Shown here in pieces: positions 1-11,091 of a DNA stretch of 64,000 bases. The position numbers were made by a program, and so were the translations under genes. The notes under the pieces are model-generated. The model was given only the letters and a program-made list of their open reading frames with translations, ran no database searches and was not told the origin of the DNA. The DNA is taken from positions 717,501 through 781,500 of the forward strand of contig CAUYUJ010017660.1 of the NCBI GenBank assembly GCA_963575745.1, given 5' to 3'. This stretch comes from Prorocentrum cordatum (taxonomy: Eukaryota > Sar > Dinophyceae > Prorocentrales > Prorocentraceae). Every line of letters starts with the position of its first letter. Positions within the stretch are counted from its first letter, which is position 1.

Positions 1-480
1 TTCGTGCGTTCCTGGGAGGCCCAGAGGAGGTACGTCCTACGCAGATCACTTTGAGGCCTCCCTGTCCCCTGCGGGGCTTGCGATCTGCGCAACCGTCGCC
101 ACTTTCGTGTGTTCCTGGGAGGCCCAGCGGAGGTACGTCCTACGCAGATCACCTTGAAGCCTCCCTGCCCCTTGCGGGGCTGCAATCTGCGCAACTGTCG
201 CCACTTTCGTGGGTTCCTGGGGGGCCCAGCGGAGGCATGTCCTACTCAGATCACTTTGAGGCCTCCCTGTCCCCTGCGAGGCTGCGATCTGCGCAACCGT
301 CGCCACTTTCGTGTGTTCCTGGGAGGCCCAGCGGAGGTACGTCCTGCGCAGATCGCTTTGGTGCCTCCCTGTCCCCTGCGGGGCTTGCGATCTGCGCAAC
401 CGTCGCCACTTTCGTGGGTTCCTGGGGGGCCCAGCGGAGGTGCGTCTGACGCAGACATCTTGAGGCCTCCCTGTCTCCTT
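1..480. repeat. 102-103 bp tandem repeat, about 4.7 copies
   Basis: The landmark TTCCTGGGAGGCCCAG or a close variant recurs at about 9, 112, 214, 316 and 419, giving a period of 102-103 bp. Each unit also carries TACGCAGATCACTTTGAGGC and GCGATCTGCGCAACCGTCGC with few substitutions. A further partial unit reappears at about 2,047-2,100, beyond the 9-bp array. Long open frames across it on both strands follow from the repeat and are not called genes. Confidence 0.9.
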
Positions 481-2046
481 CGCGCACCTGGCGCGCACCT
501 GGCGCACCTGGCGCGCACCTGGCGCGCTGGGCGCACCTGGCGCACCTGACGCGCTGGGCGTACCTGGCGCGCACCTGGCGCACCTGGCGCACGTGGCGCA
601 CCTGGCGCACCCGTTGCGCCCGTCGCGCCCGTCGAACCTGGCGCACCTGGCGCACCTGGCGCGCACCTGGCGCGCACCTGGCGCGCACCTGGCACGCTGG
701 GCGCGCCTGGCGCACCTGACGCGCCGGGCGCACCTGGCGCACACCTGGCGCACCTGGCGCGCTGGGCGCACCTGTCGCACACCTGGCGCACACCTGGCGC
801 ACACCTTGACGCGCCTGGCGCACCTGGCGCACACCTGACGCGCTGGGCGCACCTGGTGCCACTGGCGCACCTGGCGCACCTGGTGCAGGCCTGGCGCGCC
901 TGTCTCACATGGCGCACACCTGGCGCACCTGGCTCACTTGGCGCGCCTGGCGCACCTGGCGCACCTGGCGCACCTGGCGCACCTGGCGCGCCTGGCGCAC
1001 CTGGCGCGCACCTGGCACACCTGGCACACCTGGTGCATCTGGCGCACCTGGCGCACCTGCCACACCCAGCGCAGACCTGGCGCACCTGGCGCGCCTGTCG
1101 CACCTGGCGCACCTTGCGCACCTGGCGCGCCTGTCGCACCTAGCGCACATGGCGCACCTGGCTCACTTGGCGCGCCTGGCGCAACTGGCGCACCTGGCAC
1201 ACCTGGCGCAACTTGCGCACCTGGCGCACCTGGCGCGCACCTGGCGCACACGTGGCGCGCACCTGGCGCAACTGGCGCACCTGGCGCGCGCCTGGCGCGC
1301 ACCTGGCGCGCACCTGGCGCGCACCTGACGCGCTGGGCGCACCTGGCGCACCTGGCGCGCTGGGAGCACCTGGCGCGCACCTGGTGCACCTGGCGCGCTG
1401 GGCGCACCTGGCGCGCCTGGCACACTGGGCGCACACCTGGCGCACCTGGCGCGCCTGGCGCGCATGGCGCAACTAGCGCGCCTGGCGCAACTGGCGCACC
1501 TGGCGCACCTGGCGCGCCTGGCGCGCACCTGGCGCACACCTGGGGCACCTGGCGCACCTTGCGCATCTGGCGCACCTGGCGCACCTGGCACACCTGGCGC
1601 ACCTGGCGCACCTGGCGCACCTAGCGCACACCTGGCGCACACCTGGCGCACCTGGCTCACTTGGCGCGCCTGGCGCACCTGGCGCACCTGGCGCGCCTGG
1701 CGCGCCTCGCGCACCTGGCGCACCTGGCGCACCTGGCGCGCCTGGCGCAACTGGCGCACCTGGCGCACCTGGCGCGCCTGGCGCGCCTGGCGCACCTGAC
1801 GTACCTGGCGCAGCTGGCGCATCTGGCACACCTGGCGCAACTGGCGCACCTGGCGCACCTGGCACACTGGGCGCACACCTGGCGCTTACCTGGCGCACAC
1901 TTGGCGCACCTGGCGCGCCTGGCGCATCTGGCGCACCTGGCGCGCTGGCGCGCCTGGCGCACCTGGCGCACCTGGCGCACCTGGCGCACCTGGCGCACCT
2001 GGCGCACCTGGCGCACCTGGCGCGCCTGGCGCTTGGCTCGCCTGGC
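481..2046. repeat. 9-bp GGCGCACCT array with 11-bp variants
   Basis: About 1.56 kb of the unit GGCGCACCT, mixed with GGCGCGCCT and a two-base-longer variant. The 9-bp period keeps all frames largely open. GGC-GCA-CCT reads Gly-Ala-Pro on the plus strand and the shifted complement GGT-GCG-CCA also reads Gly-Ala-Pro. The collagen-like ORFs on both strands are therefore best read as repeat artefacts. The array is flanked on both sides by 102-bp repeat sequence, as if it had expanded inside that array. Confidence 0.9.
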
Positions 2047-2100
2047 GCGCATGGGCTTCTGGGAGGCTCAGCGGAGGTACGTCCTACGCAGATCACCGCT
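2047..2100. repeat. Partial copy of the 102-bp repeat
   Basis: GGGAGGCTCAGCGGAGGTAC followed by GTCCTACGCAGATCACCG matches the unit of positions 1-480. It marks the far side of the 9-bp array. Confidence 0.75.
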
Positions 2101-2164
2101 ATACCATGGCGCCGAAATGTCCTTCGGTATTGAGTGGTCCTGCGTGCAACTGCCACTTGTGTAG

Positions 2165-3030
2165 AAAGGGTTGGGTACGTCGCAGGTGTTTTGTTTTTCG
2201 ACCCTGACCTTGCCGATCTGCGTGAGGGGTGCCGCCGGATTTCAGACATGTGGCAATTCCCTTCTGTTTTTGGACCCTGACCCTACGGATCTGCGCCGCC
2301 GAATTTCGTAAATTTTCAAATGCCATGTGTTTTTGGACCCTGACCCCGCCGATCTGCGTGAGGGGTGCTTCCGAATTTTAGAAATGTAGCAAATCCCTTC
2401 TGGTTTGGGACCCAGACCCCGCCGATCTGCGTGAGGGGTGCCACCGAATTTCAGAAATGTAGCAAATCCCTTTTGGTTTGGACCCTGACCCCGCCGATCT
2501 GCGTGAGAGGTGCCACCGAATTTCAGACATGTAGCAAATCCTTTGTGTTTTTGAACCCTGGCTCCGCCGATCTGCGTGAGGGGCGCTACCGAATTTAAGA
2601 CATGCGGCAAATCCTTTGTGTTTTTGGACCCTGACCCCGCCGATCTGCGTGAGGGGTGCAACCGAATTTTAAAACATGCGGCTAATAATTCATGTTTTTG
2701 GACACAGACCCCGCCGATCTGCGTGAGGAGTGCCGCAGAATTTTAGAAATGCGGCAAATCCCTTGTGTTTTTGAACCCTGACCCCGCCGTTCTGCGTGAG
2801 GGGTGCCACCGAATTTCAGACATGTAGCAAATCCCTTTTGGTTTTGGACCCTAACCCCGCCGATCTGCGTGAGGGGTGCCATCGAATTTCAGAAATGTAG
2901 CAAATCCCTTTTGGTTTTGGACCCTGACCCCGCCGATCTGCGTGAGGGGTGCCACCGGATTTCAGAAATGTTGCAAATCCCTTTTGTTTTTGGACCCTGA
3001 CCCCACCGATCTGCGTGAGGAGTGTTAATT
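2165..3030. repeat. 73-bp tandem repeat, about 11 copies
   Basis: GCCGATCTGCGTGAGGGGTG recurs at about 2,211, 2,348, 2,421, 2,493, 2,566, 2,638, 2,711, 2,785, 2,858, 2,931 and 3,005. Between landmarks lie CCGAATTTCAGAAATGTAGC, AAATCCCTTTTGG and GGACCCTGACCCC. One unit near 2,285 is shortened. Both this unit and the 102-bp unit contain GATCTGCG, but otherwise they differ. Confidence 0.9.
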
Positions 3031-3747
3031 CTTACCCCCCTAGGAATTCTGAGAACCCTCCCGGGGGTCGCTAACCAGGGCAGTTTTCGGCTGCCCCTCC
3101 TCGCGCGGACAGTAACAATTTACAGTAGGAAGCAGAAAGCAGTATTGTAACAATGGAAATTGGAAACTGGAACTGGTGCAGGGAGCAGCAAGCTTAAGCC
3201 TCGCAGCCTGATGGCCCAGCAACACCTTGGACGCTCAAGCTACCCGTGCCCCCCTCCCACCCAGACCCAGGGGAGGAGGGAGACGCGTGCAGGGTTCGCC
3301 AGATGCGCCAGATGCGCCACGTACTCCTCGCGCGCCACGTGTGTTACATGCTCGAGCCGAGCCAGGTCCGCGACGCGCGCAGAGTGCACGAGGTGCGCAG
3401 AGTTCACGTGGCAGCACTTATCGGGCAGTATTTCGACATCCGTTCCATCCCTGTCACATCCCAATTCGCATCTGTGGTGGCGTACCAAGCACGGTGTATG
3501 TTGTGTGCACACTCATGTGTCAACATTCGTTTTTGAAAACGGTGGGTGCGCGCGAAGTGGACAAATATGATCCCCCCGCCATCCCCGCCATGATCGGTGG
3601 ACAGTGATCGCGGGATTCCCGCTCATGGTCCCGATGTAGCGGCCACGTTCGTTGTGCATGGTCTTTTGGCGGGCATGGTTTTGGGGGGTGGGGGGGTGCA
3701 CATGGTTCTTGGTCGGCGGCTGGTCGAGTAGGGGAGGAGGTGTTTAT
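3031..3747. other. No gene recognised
   Basis: Mostly unique sequence of mixed composition. It contains a short GCGCCAGAT duplication near 3,300 and a G-rich stretch near 3,685. Open frames of 60-136 codons exist on both strands but overlap each other and show no domain I can name. Confidence 0.4.
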
Positions 3748-3923
3748 TCATAGTCTTAAGTCGGGCCTGTCCCTCTACATGGGGAATATTCAAAGATAGT
3801 CCAACAATAGCATGGGGACTATTCTTTGAGTATGGTTTGACCTTTTTGGAGTATTGTTGGGGTATTTTTCATTTTTCGTCGAAACTGCCCCTGTAGGGGG
3901 ACACGCCCGACATAATCACAGTC
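3748..3923. mobile_element. MITE family A, copy 1 (8-bp TSD)
   Basis: The element spans 3,756-3,915 (160 bp), starting TTAAGTCGGGCCTGTCCC and ending as its inverted partner GGACACGCCCGACATAA. The flanks TCATAGTC (3,748-3,755) and TCACAGTC (3,916-3,923) match 7 of 8 and are read as a target-site duplication. The interior is A/T-rich with the family core GGGGACTATT. No coding capacity. An 8-bp TSD occurs in hAT, P, Merlin and KDZ-type transposons; which one mobilised it is unknown. Confidence 0.85.
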
Positions 3924-4729
3924 CATACGGGAGCAGTGCTGGGCCCCCCTCCGAAGAGATGTCGCTCTAAGCCACCCGCGCCCAGCGGCCTGACTAGACT
4001 CGACTTAGGCAGGCGCCGCGCGGCGTGGCGTGATGATCGACGACATTGCCCCATGCTTTGTTTTTGATCGCCTGCAGAGCGAATCTCTTCACAGCGGCCT
4101 CGTCTGTGCGTGCGCGGAAGAGCTGATTGCTTCCGAGCTGACGATCGCGACAGATTCGCACTGAGCACGCATGGGTTTCTCAGATTAGATTCCTTGGCAG
4201 GGATCGCAGCGGCGATGTGAGTGAGCTTTGTCTTGCAGCTTGAAGTCTGAGTCATCGCTCGAAATGCACATGGCGCAGGCATCATGCGAGCAAGCATGTG
4301 TTATTGCATTGAAGTGGCGGTTGGCTACATAAATGTGGATACAGAACGCAGGTTTCGGCAAGCATTTCGCAGAGTCATGTGAAGGCGACGGGCCAATATG
4401 CCAGGACCGAGCGCAGCATGCCGCGCCGACGTTTACTGTTCCAGTCTGGGTTGCGTACGCAGACCGCGCGCGGTGGCGACATGCTGACTAGAGTGGCCGC
4501 ATGTCTCCGCAGCTGGCCGCGCCAGGTGTTGGTATTGTTCTGACTGTTGCCCTGCCCTGTCTATGCTGCCTTGTCCCTGGTCCTCCTCCCTCCTGCCTCG
4601 TCCCTCGCACCTCTTCCCTTTTCATCGTCGTCCCTCGTCCCTGGTCGTCGTCATCCGTCGTCCCTCGCCCCCAGTCGTTCCCAGCCTCATAACTCGTCAT
4701 CGTCGTCCCTCGTCCCGGCCCCCCCGCCC

Positions 4730-4730
<1 letters not shown>
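3924..4730. other. No gene recognised
   Basis: Unique sequence without tandem structure, turning pyrimidine-rich and CGTCGT-rich after about 4,620 as it runs into the microsatellite. The minus-strand open frame 3,869-4,297 starts inside the MITE and is not supported as a gene. Confidence 0.4.
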
Positions 4731-4803
<73 letters not shown>

Positions 4804-4972
4804 TCGCCGCCGAGGACACGCCGCGTGGCATCAACCGCTTCCCGGCGGCGATGTTCGCCTGGCGCGCCCCCCGCGGCAACCACGGCCGGCCCGTGCTCGG
4901 TCCTCCCGCGCGGTGGCGCCCTCCCTCGTCGTCGGCGCCGGCGTCGTCTCGCTCGTCGTCGTCTCCCTCCTC

Positions 4973-5059
<87 letters not shown>

Positions 5060-5143
5060 GGTCGTCGTCGTCGTCGTCGTCGTCGTCGTCTCGCTCGTCG
5101 TCGTCATCTCGCTCGTCGTCGTCATCTCGCTCGTCGTCTCGTG
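4731..5143. repeat. Two (CGT)n microsatellites around a short non-repetitive island
   Basis: (CGT)n runs cover about 4,731-4,803 and 4,976-5,143. The island 4,804-4,960 is GC-rich and open in a plus-strand frame that includes AAEDTPRGINRFPAAMF. That could be an exon fragment, but neither splice site is convincing. The poly-Asp, poly-Ser and poly-Val frames are microsatellite translations. Confidence 0.85.
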
Positions 5144-5242
5144 TTCCTTCTCTCGGGACCCCACCCGCGCACTCTTCTTGCCGCCTGCGTGCCTCGATGC
5201 GCTCCCCTGTGCACGCCACCGCTTGCCGGCCGGCGTCTGCCC

Positions 5243-5350
5243 TTACGGCGGGCACGCCCCTCTACGGGAGGAGTATGCTAAAATAGTACAACAATACTCA
5301 GGGGACGTTTTTATTTTTGTATGTTTGGGCATTTTTTTGGTTGTGTGTGT

Positions 5351-5390
<40 letters not shown>

Positions 5391-5405
5391 TTGCGTGTGT
5401 GCGTT

Positions 5406-5439
<34 letters not shown>

Positions 5440-5483
5440 ATTTTCACACGTAATCCCCCTGTAGGGGGACAGGCCCGACCTAA
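5243..5483. mobile_element. MITE family A, copy 2, expanded by (GT)n
   Basis: Starts TTACGGCGGGCACGCCCCTC and ends GGACAGGCCCGACCTAA. The first half has the family core AGGGGACGTTTTT. About 95 bp of (GT)n (5,343-5,438) occupies the second half, so this copy is 241 bp instead of about 160. The flanks do not form a recognisable 8-bp duplication. Confidence 0.75.
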
Positions 5484-6265
5484 GACTAAAACAAGAGCTT
5501 TCTCCGATCGAGCGGGCTGCGGATGCTTTCTGCGAGGCTATGGCCTCGCCCGCTCCGTCCTCTGGGGGCCCAGGCGGAGCGTTCCGTTCCGTTCCGTTCC
5601 GTCCCTCCTCCCCTTCCAAGAGGTGGGGCGCTCCAGAAAAGGCCTCGCCTTTCTGCGCATGCTCTCGCCTTTGGCGTCCGGCTGGCAGAAGGCTGGCGGA
5701 AGCGGGGGGGAGTGAAGAAGCTGCGGCGGGTCTTCCGATGGCAGCAGGCGGAAGGGCCACGAGTGGAGGCAGAAGTCATTTTGAGGCGTCAATGTTTTCG
5801 GGTCCACGGTTTCCGGAGTCGGCGAGGCAGGGATTCTGGCGAGATGCGCCTCGTCTTGATCTCCAGCCGGGGTGGGGGGCCCTCGTCGCGGTGCCTGGAT
5901 TTGCCTCGAGATCCGTCCCAGAGTGCGCCGCAGGAGGGGTCTGTCGACGTCGTCGTCGTCGTCGTCGTCGCCGCGGTTCGTCGTCGTCCACTTCGTCGTT
6001 GCGCTGAGTAACGCAGAAGGTTCATTCGGCAAGTCACCAAGCTTCGATAGAGTGCCATCCATGTCACCACCATCGCTATCGAGGGAGGGAGCATAATGAG
6101 AGGATGTCAACACACAGGAGGGAGGGAAGCAGAGGGCATGTAGTGGAAGGACAGGAGGGACCAGCAACTGAGAGAAACTGGGGGGACGCCATGGAAGGAA
6201 GGGCATGATGCACCAAGGGAGACAAAGGGAAACTGACCAGACGGGAGAGGAATAGTGAAACTGAC
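5484..6265. other. No gene recognised
   Basis: Contains a short (GTTCC)n run near 5,580, a brief (CGT)n near 5,950 and otherwise unique sequence. Several overlapping open frames exist on both strands; none shows a recognisable domain. Confidence 0.4.
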
Positions 6266-6437
6266 GGTAAGGGTTAAGTCGGGCCTGTCCCTCTACAGGG
6301 GGAGTATTCAAAAATAATGAAAAATAGTCTGGGGACAATTTTTTGTTTTTTTCACTATTTGGGGATAGTTTGGGGGTATTTTTAATTTTTTGTCGAGGAT
6401 CACCCTGTAGGGGGACGCGCCCGACTATAGGCAAGGG
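6266..6437. mobile_element. MITE family A, copy 3 (8-bp TSD)
   Basis: Element 6,274-6,429 (156 bp) starts TTAAGTCGGGCCTGTCCC and ends GGGGACGCGCCCGACTATA. Flanks GGTAAGGG (6,266-6,273) and GGCAAGGG (6,430-6,437) match 7 of 8. The interior carries AGTCTGGGGACAATTTTTT, the most conserved core of the family. Confidence 0.88.
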
Positions 6438-6584
6438 GCGGGATCGGATGGTCTGAGAAAGAAGAGAGGAGAGGGAAACGCAGACCGAGGGGAAGGCGAG
6501 GCGAGCGGTCGCGAGGATAGGAAGGGAAGGAAACAGGTCCTCCCTCCTCCCTCCTCCCCCGACCCCCCTCTGGAGCTCTTACGG

Positions 6585-6726
6585 AGGTGACGGGCCTGTT
6601 TTCCACCACCACCATAAGTTGGAGGGGGGAAGGAGGAGGAGGAGGAGGAGGAGGAGGAGGAGGAGGAGGAGGAGGACCCCCTCCGCCTCCAACTTATGGT
6701 GGTGGTGGTTGAAAGCAGGCCCATCA
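6585..6726. mobile_element. Inverted-repeat element with (AGG)n in the loop
   Basis: The left arm (from about 6,588) has TGACGGGCCTG then CACCACCACCATAAGTTGG. The right arm (to about 6,725) has CCAACTTATGGTGGTGGTGG then CAGGCCCATCA. The arms pair over about 35 bases. A run of (AGG)n fills the centre. CGGAGG lies directly outside both ends (6-7 bp), a possible target-site duplication. No other copy was seen here. Confidence 0.7.
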
Positions 6727-7606
6727 CGGAGGACCTCATGCCCTGCTTCAAGGCTGATCTTCGGTTGTTCAGACTTTTTGCGGCCTGCTGTTGCACCTCC
6801 CTCCGTTGCAGCAGGCGTCTGGGCGCCCTGTCATTCGGAGGTTCTGGGCGACGGAGCCCCTTCCTGAACACCAAGACCTTGAGGTATTTGCCCCGTGCGA
6901 TCGCAGCGAGCTAAGTGATAGCACCGCCTATTGCAGGCGGAGGGCATCCAATACCCCCTGGAATTCTTTAATTTAATGCCGCCATTTCTTGAATTTCTTG
7001 CCGCCCCCCCGGGCCCCTAATCTCGATGTTGAGTCAGCCGCGGCTGGCGAAAAACCATCGGATCGCGCGGCGCTTCGCACGAACATTGACATCGAGGGGA
7101 GCGGGGAGACGCACCGCGCGACAGGGAGCTGCGCTGCTCTTCCGGGGCGGTGGAGCCCCTTCCTGGCCCAGGTCCTGCCCGACTCCCCCTCGCATCCCTC
7201 CCTCCTTCCGGCGACGGCCTGCCCGCGCGAGGTGCGGTCGGGTGGGGGCGCACGGGAGGTGCTGTTGGCAGCGAGGGGGGCGATGGGGAGGCACCGCCCC
7301 TCCCCTTCCCCTCTTCCCCCCGGGGCACGTGAGGACACCGTGCGGTATCTTCGGGCAGCCGCGTGGTGTTAGGTGTTTCAGCTGGGCGCGGGATGGCGAG
7401 AATGCTGGTGGGGGGGCCAGCGCCCGACCAGGGTGAGCCTTCGGGGTGCGGGCACCAAAAGGCTTTTACAGGTCCCTTCTACACGATGGAGATAGGGCCC
7501 GAGAACACCTGCTTATCCTGTTGATCCTGCCTCTTCCTCCCTCCTCACGTCACCGTCGTCTCCCCTGCTTCCCTCTTGCCTCTCCCTCTCCCCCCGTCCG
7601 CCCGAG
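6727..7606. other. No gene recognised
   Basis: Non-repetitive GC-rich sequence. Plus-strand frames around 6,700-6,910 and 6,989-7,370 are open and not microsatellite-derived, but I recognise no domain and see no clear splice sites. It becomes pyrimidine-rich from about 7,520. Confidence 0.35.
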
Positions 7607-7713
7607 GAACGTGGTCTACCGCGGCGAGGACGTGTTTCATGAGAAGCCCGTCTTTATCTGCTTCCCAGAAAACGTCTCGCTCCACTGGTCGTGGGAATGG
7701 GGGGGCAGCAGGA
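7607..7713 (+). other. Candidate exon-like island
   Basis: A long pyrimidine tract (about 7,525-7,600) ends in CGCCCGAG. An open frame follows that includes NVVYRGEDVFHEKPVFICF, with mostly G/C third codon positions, and then GCAGCAGGAGGTGACG, which contains a possible donor GTGACG. This layout is what an internal exon would show. The protein family is not recognised, no neighbouring exon can be joined with confidence, and the (AGG)n beyond would lie in the intron. Confidence 0.22.
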
Positions 7714-7719
7714 GGTGAC

Positions 7720-8490
7720 GGAAGAGGAGGAGGAGGAGGAGGAGGAGGAGGAGGAGGAGGAGGAGGAGGATGAGGAGGCGGATACGGAGGAACACTTGGT
7801 TTATCGCGCTGCAGGGCTCGGGTGGAGGACGAGGAGCAGGAGGACCTCTGTAAACCCACAAGGGTTGCCCACAAGGAGGAGGAGGCTCCTACGAGGATTC
7901 CCTGAGGGAAGTGTCCCGTTGGGAGACGACCGTGTGACAATTTAGAAGCGTGCCAACAACTGTCCTCAGGGCTTCAACGCCACGGGTCAACCTGACTGTT
8001 GTTTCTTGACGGTCATGAATCGCGCAACAACACCATTCGTGGGACTCCAACACTGCGAATCAAGGTAACTGTTGCGCCCTGGCAATCCTCAGTTGCTCCC
8101 AACATTTCTGGCACGTGAACCATGAGACGCCGTGATACCATTGCAAGTTTTGAAGCGATTATGCGAGGCGCTAAGGCGAGACCCACAGTTTGAGAAGGAA
8201 ACGCCCTCAGTCCGTGAAACTCTTGCAACATTAAATACGAATGCGCGCGGTGCCAAGGCGAGAGACACATTGTTAAAAGTAACCGCCCTCAATCTGTGAA
8301 GCCCTGGCAAATTCTTAAAACGACAGTGCGCGGCGCGAAGGCGAGAGCCACATTTTTAAAATCCTTCGCCTTCAATCAGTGAAGTTCCTACACATCTTTA
8401 AGTCGAGTGCGCGCGGCGCTAAGGAGAGAGCCACATTTTGACAGCGACCCGTCCTCGACCCATGAAACTCTTGCAATTGTTGACGCTGCG
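7720..8490. repeat. (AGG)n plus ~75-83 bp tandem array, module copy 1
   Basis: (AGG)n at 7,722-7,772 leads through GAGGAGCAGGAGGACC and TGTAAACCCA into degenerate units with GTGAAACTCTTGCAA, GCGCGGCGCTAAGGCGAGAG and CCACATTTT. The same order recurs at 44,441-45,240, so the two loci are paralogous. Confidence 0.8.
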
Positions 8491-8990
8491 CGTATCCCCA
8501 CCAGCCCATCCAGACACGATGCCCGGGAGAGCTGACGGGAGAAGGGAGGAAGAGACGCGCATAGTGAATCAGCGTGGGCAACAACGGTGAATTGGGAGAT
8601 CTCTGGTAGCGAATGGTACGGGTGCTGCTGTTGGTGCTGTTGACCGCTCGCGGAACGCCCCGTCCAGGTCCAGGGGTAGGGGGTAGGGGGAGGGGTCAAG
8701 CTAGCCAGCTCGAGCGAGTCAAGCATGGCATGCCCATTCCCACCCGCCCTCCCACAACATAAGAAACAGTGATGGCACAACTGGGGGTTGCGCGGGCATT
8801 TCGGTGCGAGTGGAGGATACCCCAGGACACCGCATTGACGTCCGCGCGGGATGTGCGCCGCGTCCCATTCCTGCCACGAATTTCGCAACGTCGACGACAA
8901 GACTGGCCATGTTGAAAGGAACAACGGACACGTTCCGCCCTCCCACAACATAAGAAACAATGCTGGCGCAACTGGGTGCTGGCGCGTAGT
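8491..8990 (-). repeat. Composite module related to 32-34 kb, inverted
   Basis: On the minus strand, TTCTTATGTTGTGGGAGGGC, then GGGTGGG and CGCTCGAGCTGGCTAG, resemble the segments at about 32,940-33,010 and 34,290-34,370. A unit with CGTCGACGACAAG at 8,890-8,902 matches the CTTGTCGTCGACG arrays there. CCCTCCCACAACATAAGAAAC occurs twice (about 8,749 and 8,938), bracketing the unit. Confidence 0.7.
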
Positions 8991-9164
<174 letters not shown>

Positions 9165-9344
9165 TAGCAGTAGAGTGGGGATACGAATAGGTAGTAGTAC
9201 TAGTAGTAAAGCGGGGCGGCCCCTGGGGGGCCCCGGACGACAAGAACCTCGAGCAGGTCCTGGGCACGTGGGTCCCAGCGATGGTTTTCCTCTTCGGCGC
9301 TGACTTCCAGGCCCCAGAGCGCCCCAGGAACGCCCCAGGAGTCT
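9165..9344. other. No gene recognised
   Basis: A short GTAGTA remnant near 9,190 and then GC-rich unique sequence with CGCCCCAGGA repeated near 9,320-9,340. Confidence 0.4.
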
Positions 9345-9551
9345 GGACGCCCGAAATGGGTGTTGAAAGAATGGGTACGATGCCCAACGGCAGTTCCTGT
9401 TCAATTTGGACAGGATTCGCTGTCCACGCCGCCGCGGCCTGTGTCCATTTGAGAAAGAGGACCGCCTGCCCAACAGCGGCCGCTGTTGGTTTGGGACAAC
9501 GTTTGCTGTTGGGCATTGTGCCCATTTCTTCGGTACCCATTTCGGGCGTCC
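9345..9551. mobile_element. Foldback/TIR element, 207 bp
   Basis: The left arm starts GGACGCCCGAAATGGGT and continues through GATGCCCAAC. The right arm ends ACCCATTTCGGGCGTCC and carries GTTGGGCATTGTGCCC, pairing over roughly 45-55 bases with a few mismatches. Inside, 9,470-9,489 is a perfect 20-bp palindrome containing GCGGCCGC. No clear target-site duplication. Confidence 0.65.
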
Positions 9552-9889
9552 AAAAAGAGAACCGAGACGCCCCCGAGACGATCCGAGGGACCCTGAGTCG
9601 CCGAAAGATCGTTCCAAGACGCCCAAGTTGGCCTCCAGACGGCCGTAGCGCCAAGAAAACGCGGGGAGCCTCAGGAGGCCCTCCAAGAGCCTGAACAAGC
9701 AAAAACCTCACAGGCATTCGTCACCCCAGGGCCTCCTGGAACGCCCCGGCGCCCAATGAATTGGCGAGCTAAAAACGTGCGCCGAGCCAAAGCGGGAGCG
9801 CAACTTTGAGAAAATTTCGCTCGGCGCCCAAACGGGAAGAACGTTTCATTCACTTCGAGCGGGGGGGGGGTGCCGCGCCCAACTCTTGC
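9552..9889. other. No gene recognised
   Basis: Unique sequence with CCAAGACGCCCAAG-type wording near 9,615 that loosely resembles the 11-bp repeats at 50 and 53 kb, and a G run near 9,860. Confidence 0.35.
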
Positions 9890-10215
9890 CATGCACTTTT
9901 GCAGGGTGGGCGACAAGAACAGCTATGTGGGCAGGGAAAATCAGCATGGCATTGTTTCTGACAGGTAAGGTGGCCCCTCCCGCCTTGGGGTTGCCCCAGA
10001 AGTCCGCGCGCGACGCGCGCCGCGCCCCATTCCTGCCACGCATTTCGCATCGTCGACGACAAGACAGGCCATGATGAAAGCCAAAACGGCAACTCTGCAT
10101 TGTTGTTTACAATCAGGATGGGAGGGCCCGCAGCCCGCATGGACGTCCGCGCGCGATGTGCGCCGCGTCCCACTCCTGCAACATATTTCGCACCGTCGGC
10201 GACAAGGCAGGTCAT
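9890..10215 (-). repeat. Units of the GTCGTCGACG family, inverted
   Basis: CGTCGACGACAAGACAGGCC (10,051-10,070) and a second, more diverged unit near 10,190 are reverse complements of the CTTGTCGTCGACGCTGCG units at 32-34 kb. They are followed on the minus strand by GGAATGGGGCGCGGCGCG. Confidence 0.65.
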
Positions 10216-10465
10216 GCTGAGAGGAAAAAAGGAAGGAGGAGGAGGAGGAGGAGGAGGAGGAGGAGGAGGAGGAGGAGGAGGAGGCGGCGGAGGAGGAGGA
10301 GGAGGCGGAGGAGGAGGAGGAGGAGGAGGAGGAGGAGGAGGAGGAGGAGGAAGAAGAAGAAGAATAGAAATAATAATAAGAAGAATAATAAGAGGAATAA
10401 GAAGAAGAAGCAGAGGAAGAAGAGGAGGAGGAGGACGAGGAGCGAGGAAGGAGGAGAGGGGAACA
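10216..10465. repeat. (AGG)n/(AAG)n purine tract
   Basis: Nearly pure purine plus strand: (AGG)n to about 10,350, then AAGAAGAATAATAAG and mixed AGG/AAG. It could form triplex DNA; no gene. Confidence 0.93.
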
Positions 10466-11053
10466 GGACAGGGGTGATATTGATGATGATGCTGATGATA
10501 ATGATGTTGCTGATGATGGTGGTGGTGATGATGATGCTGATGATGCTGATGATGATGCTGCTGATGATGCTGACGATGATGCTGTTGATGATGCTGCTGA
10601 TGATGATGCTGATGACGATGATGATGATGATGATGATGATGATGAGGATGAGGATGATGATGATGATGATGACGATGATGTTGCTGCTGCTGATGATGCT
10701 TATGATGATGATGCTGATGATGATGCTTATGACGCTGATGATTGTGATGATCATGATGCTGATGATGCTGATGCTTATGCTGATGCTTGTGCTGATGCTG
10801 ATGCTGCTGCTGATGATGACGATGATGCCGCTGATGATGCTGATGCTGAACATGATGATGATACGGGTCCAGTATGGCTGGATACGCCCTCTGGGCCTGA
10901 CAGGGGGAGAAAGGGGAAGGGGTGGAGGATGAGATCACGACAGAGGAGGACGAGGGATGATGGGGATACGGAGGTAGGGAAGAAAGGAGGGAGGGAGCTC
11001 AGACGCGTGATGATGATACTGATGATGATGATGATGATGATGATGGTGGTGGC

Positions 11054-11091
<38 letters not shown>

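Noticed and set aside
246-1139. Collagen-like protein on the minus strand
   Set aside because: The same Gly-Ala-Pro pattern appears on the plus strand, and frames switch where 11-bp units occur; a property of the 9-bp repeat.
4488-5255. Poly-Asp, poly-Ser or poly-Val proteins
   Set aside because: They are translations of (CGT)n runs on either strand; frames are open only because the repeat lacks stops.
7505-7535. Start of an SSU rRNA gene (CTGTTGATCCTGCCTC)
   Set aside because: Only about 14 bases resemble the 18S 5' end and nothing rRNA-like follows.
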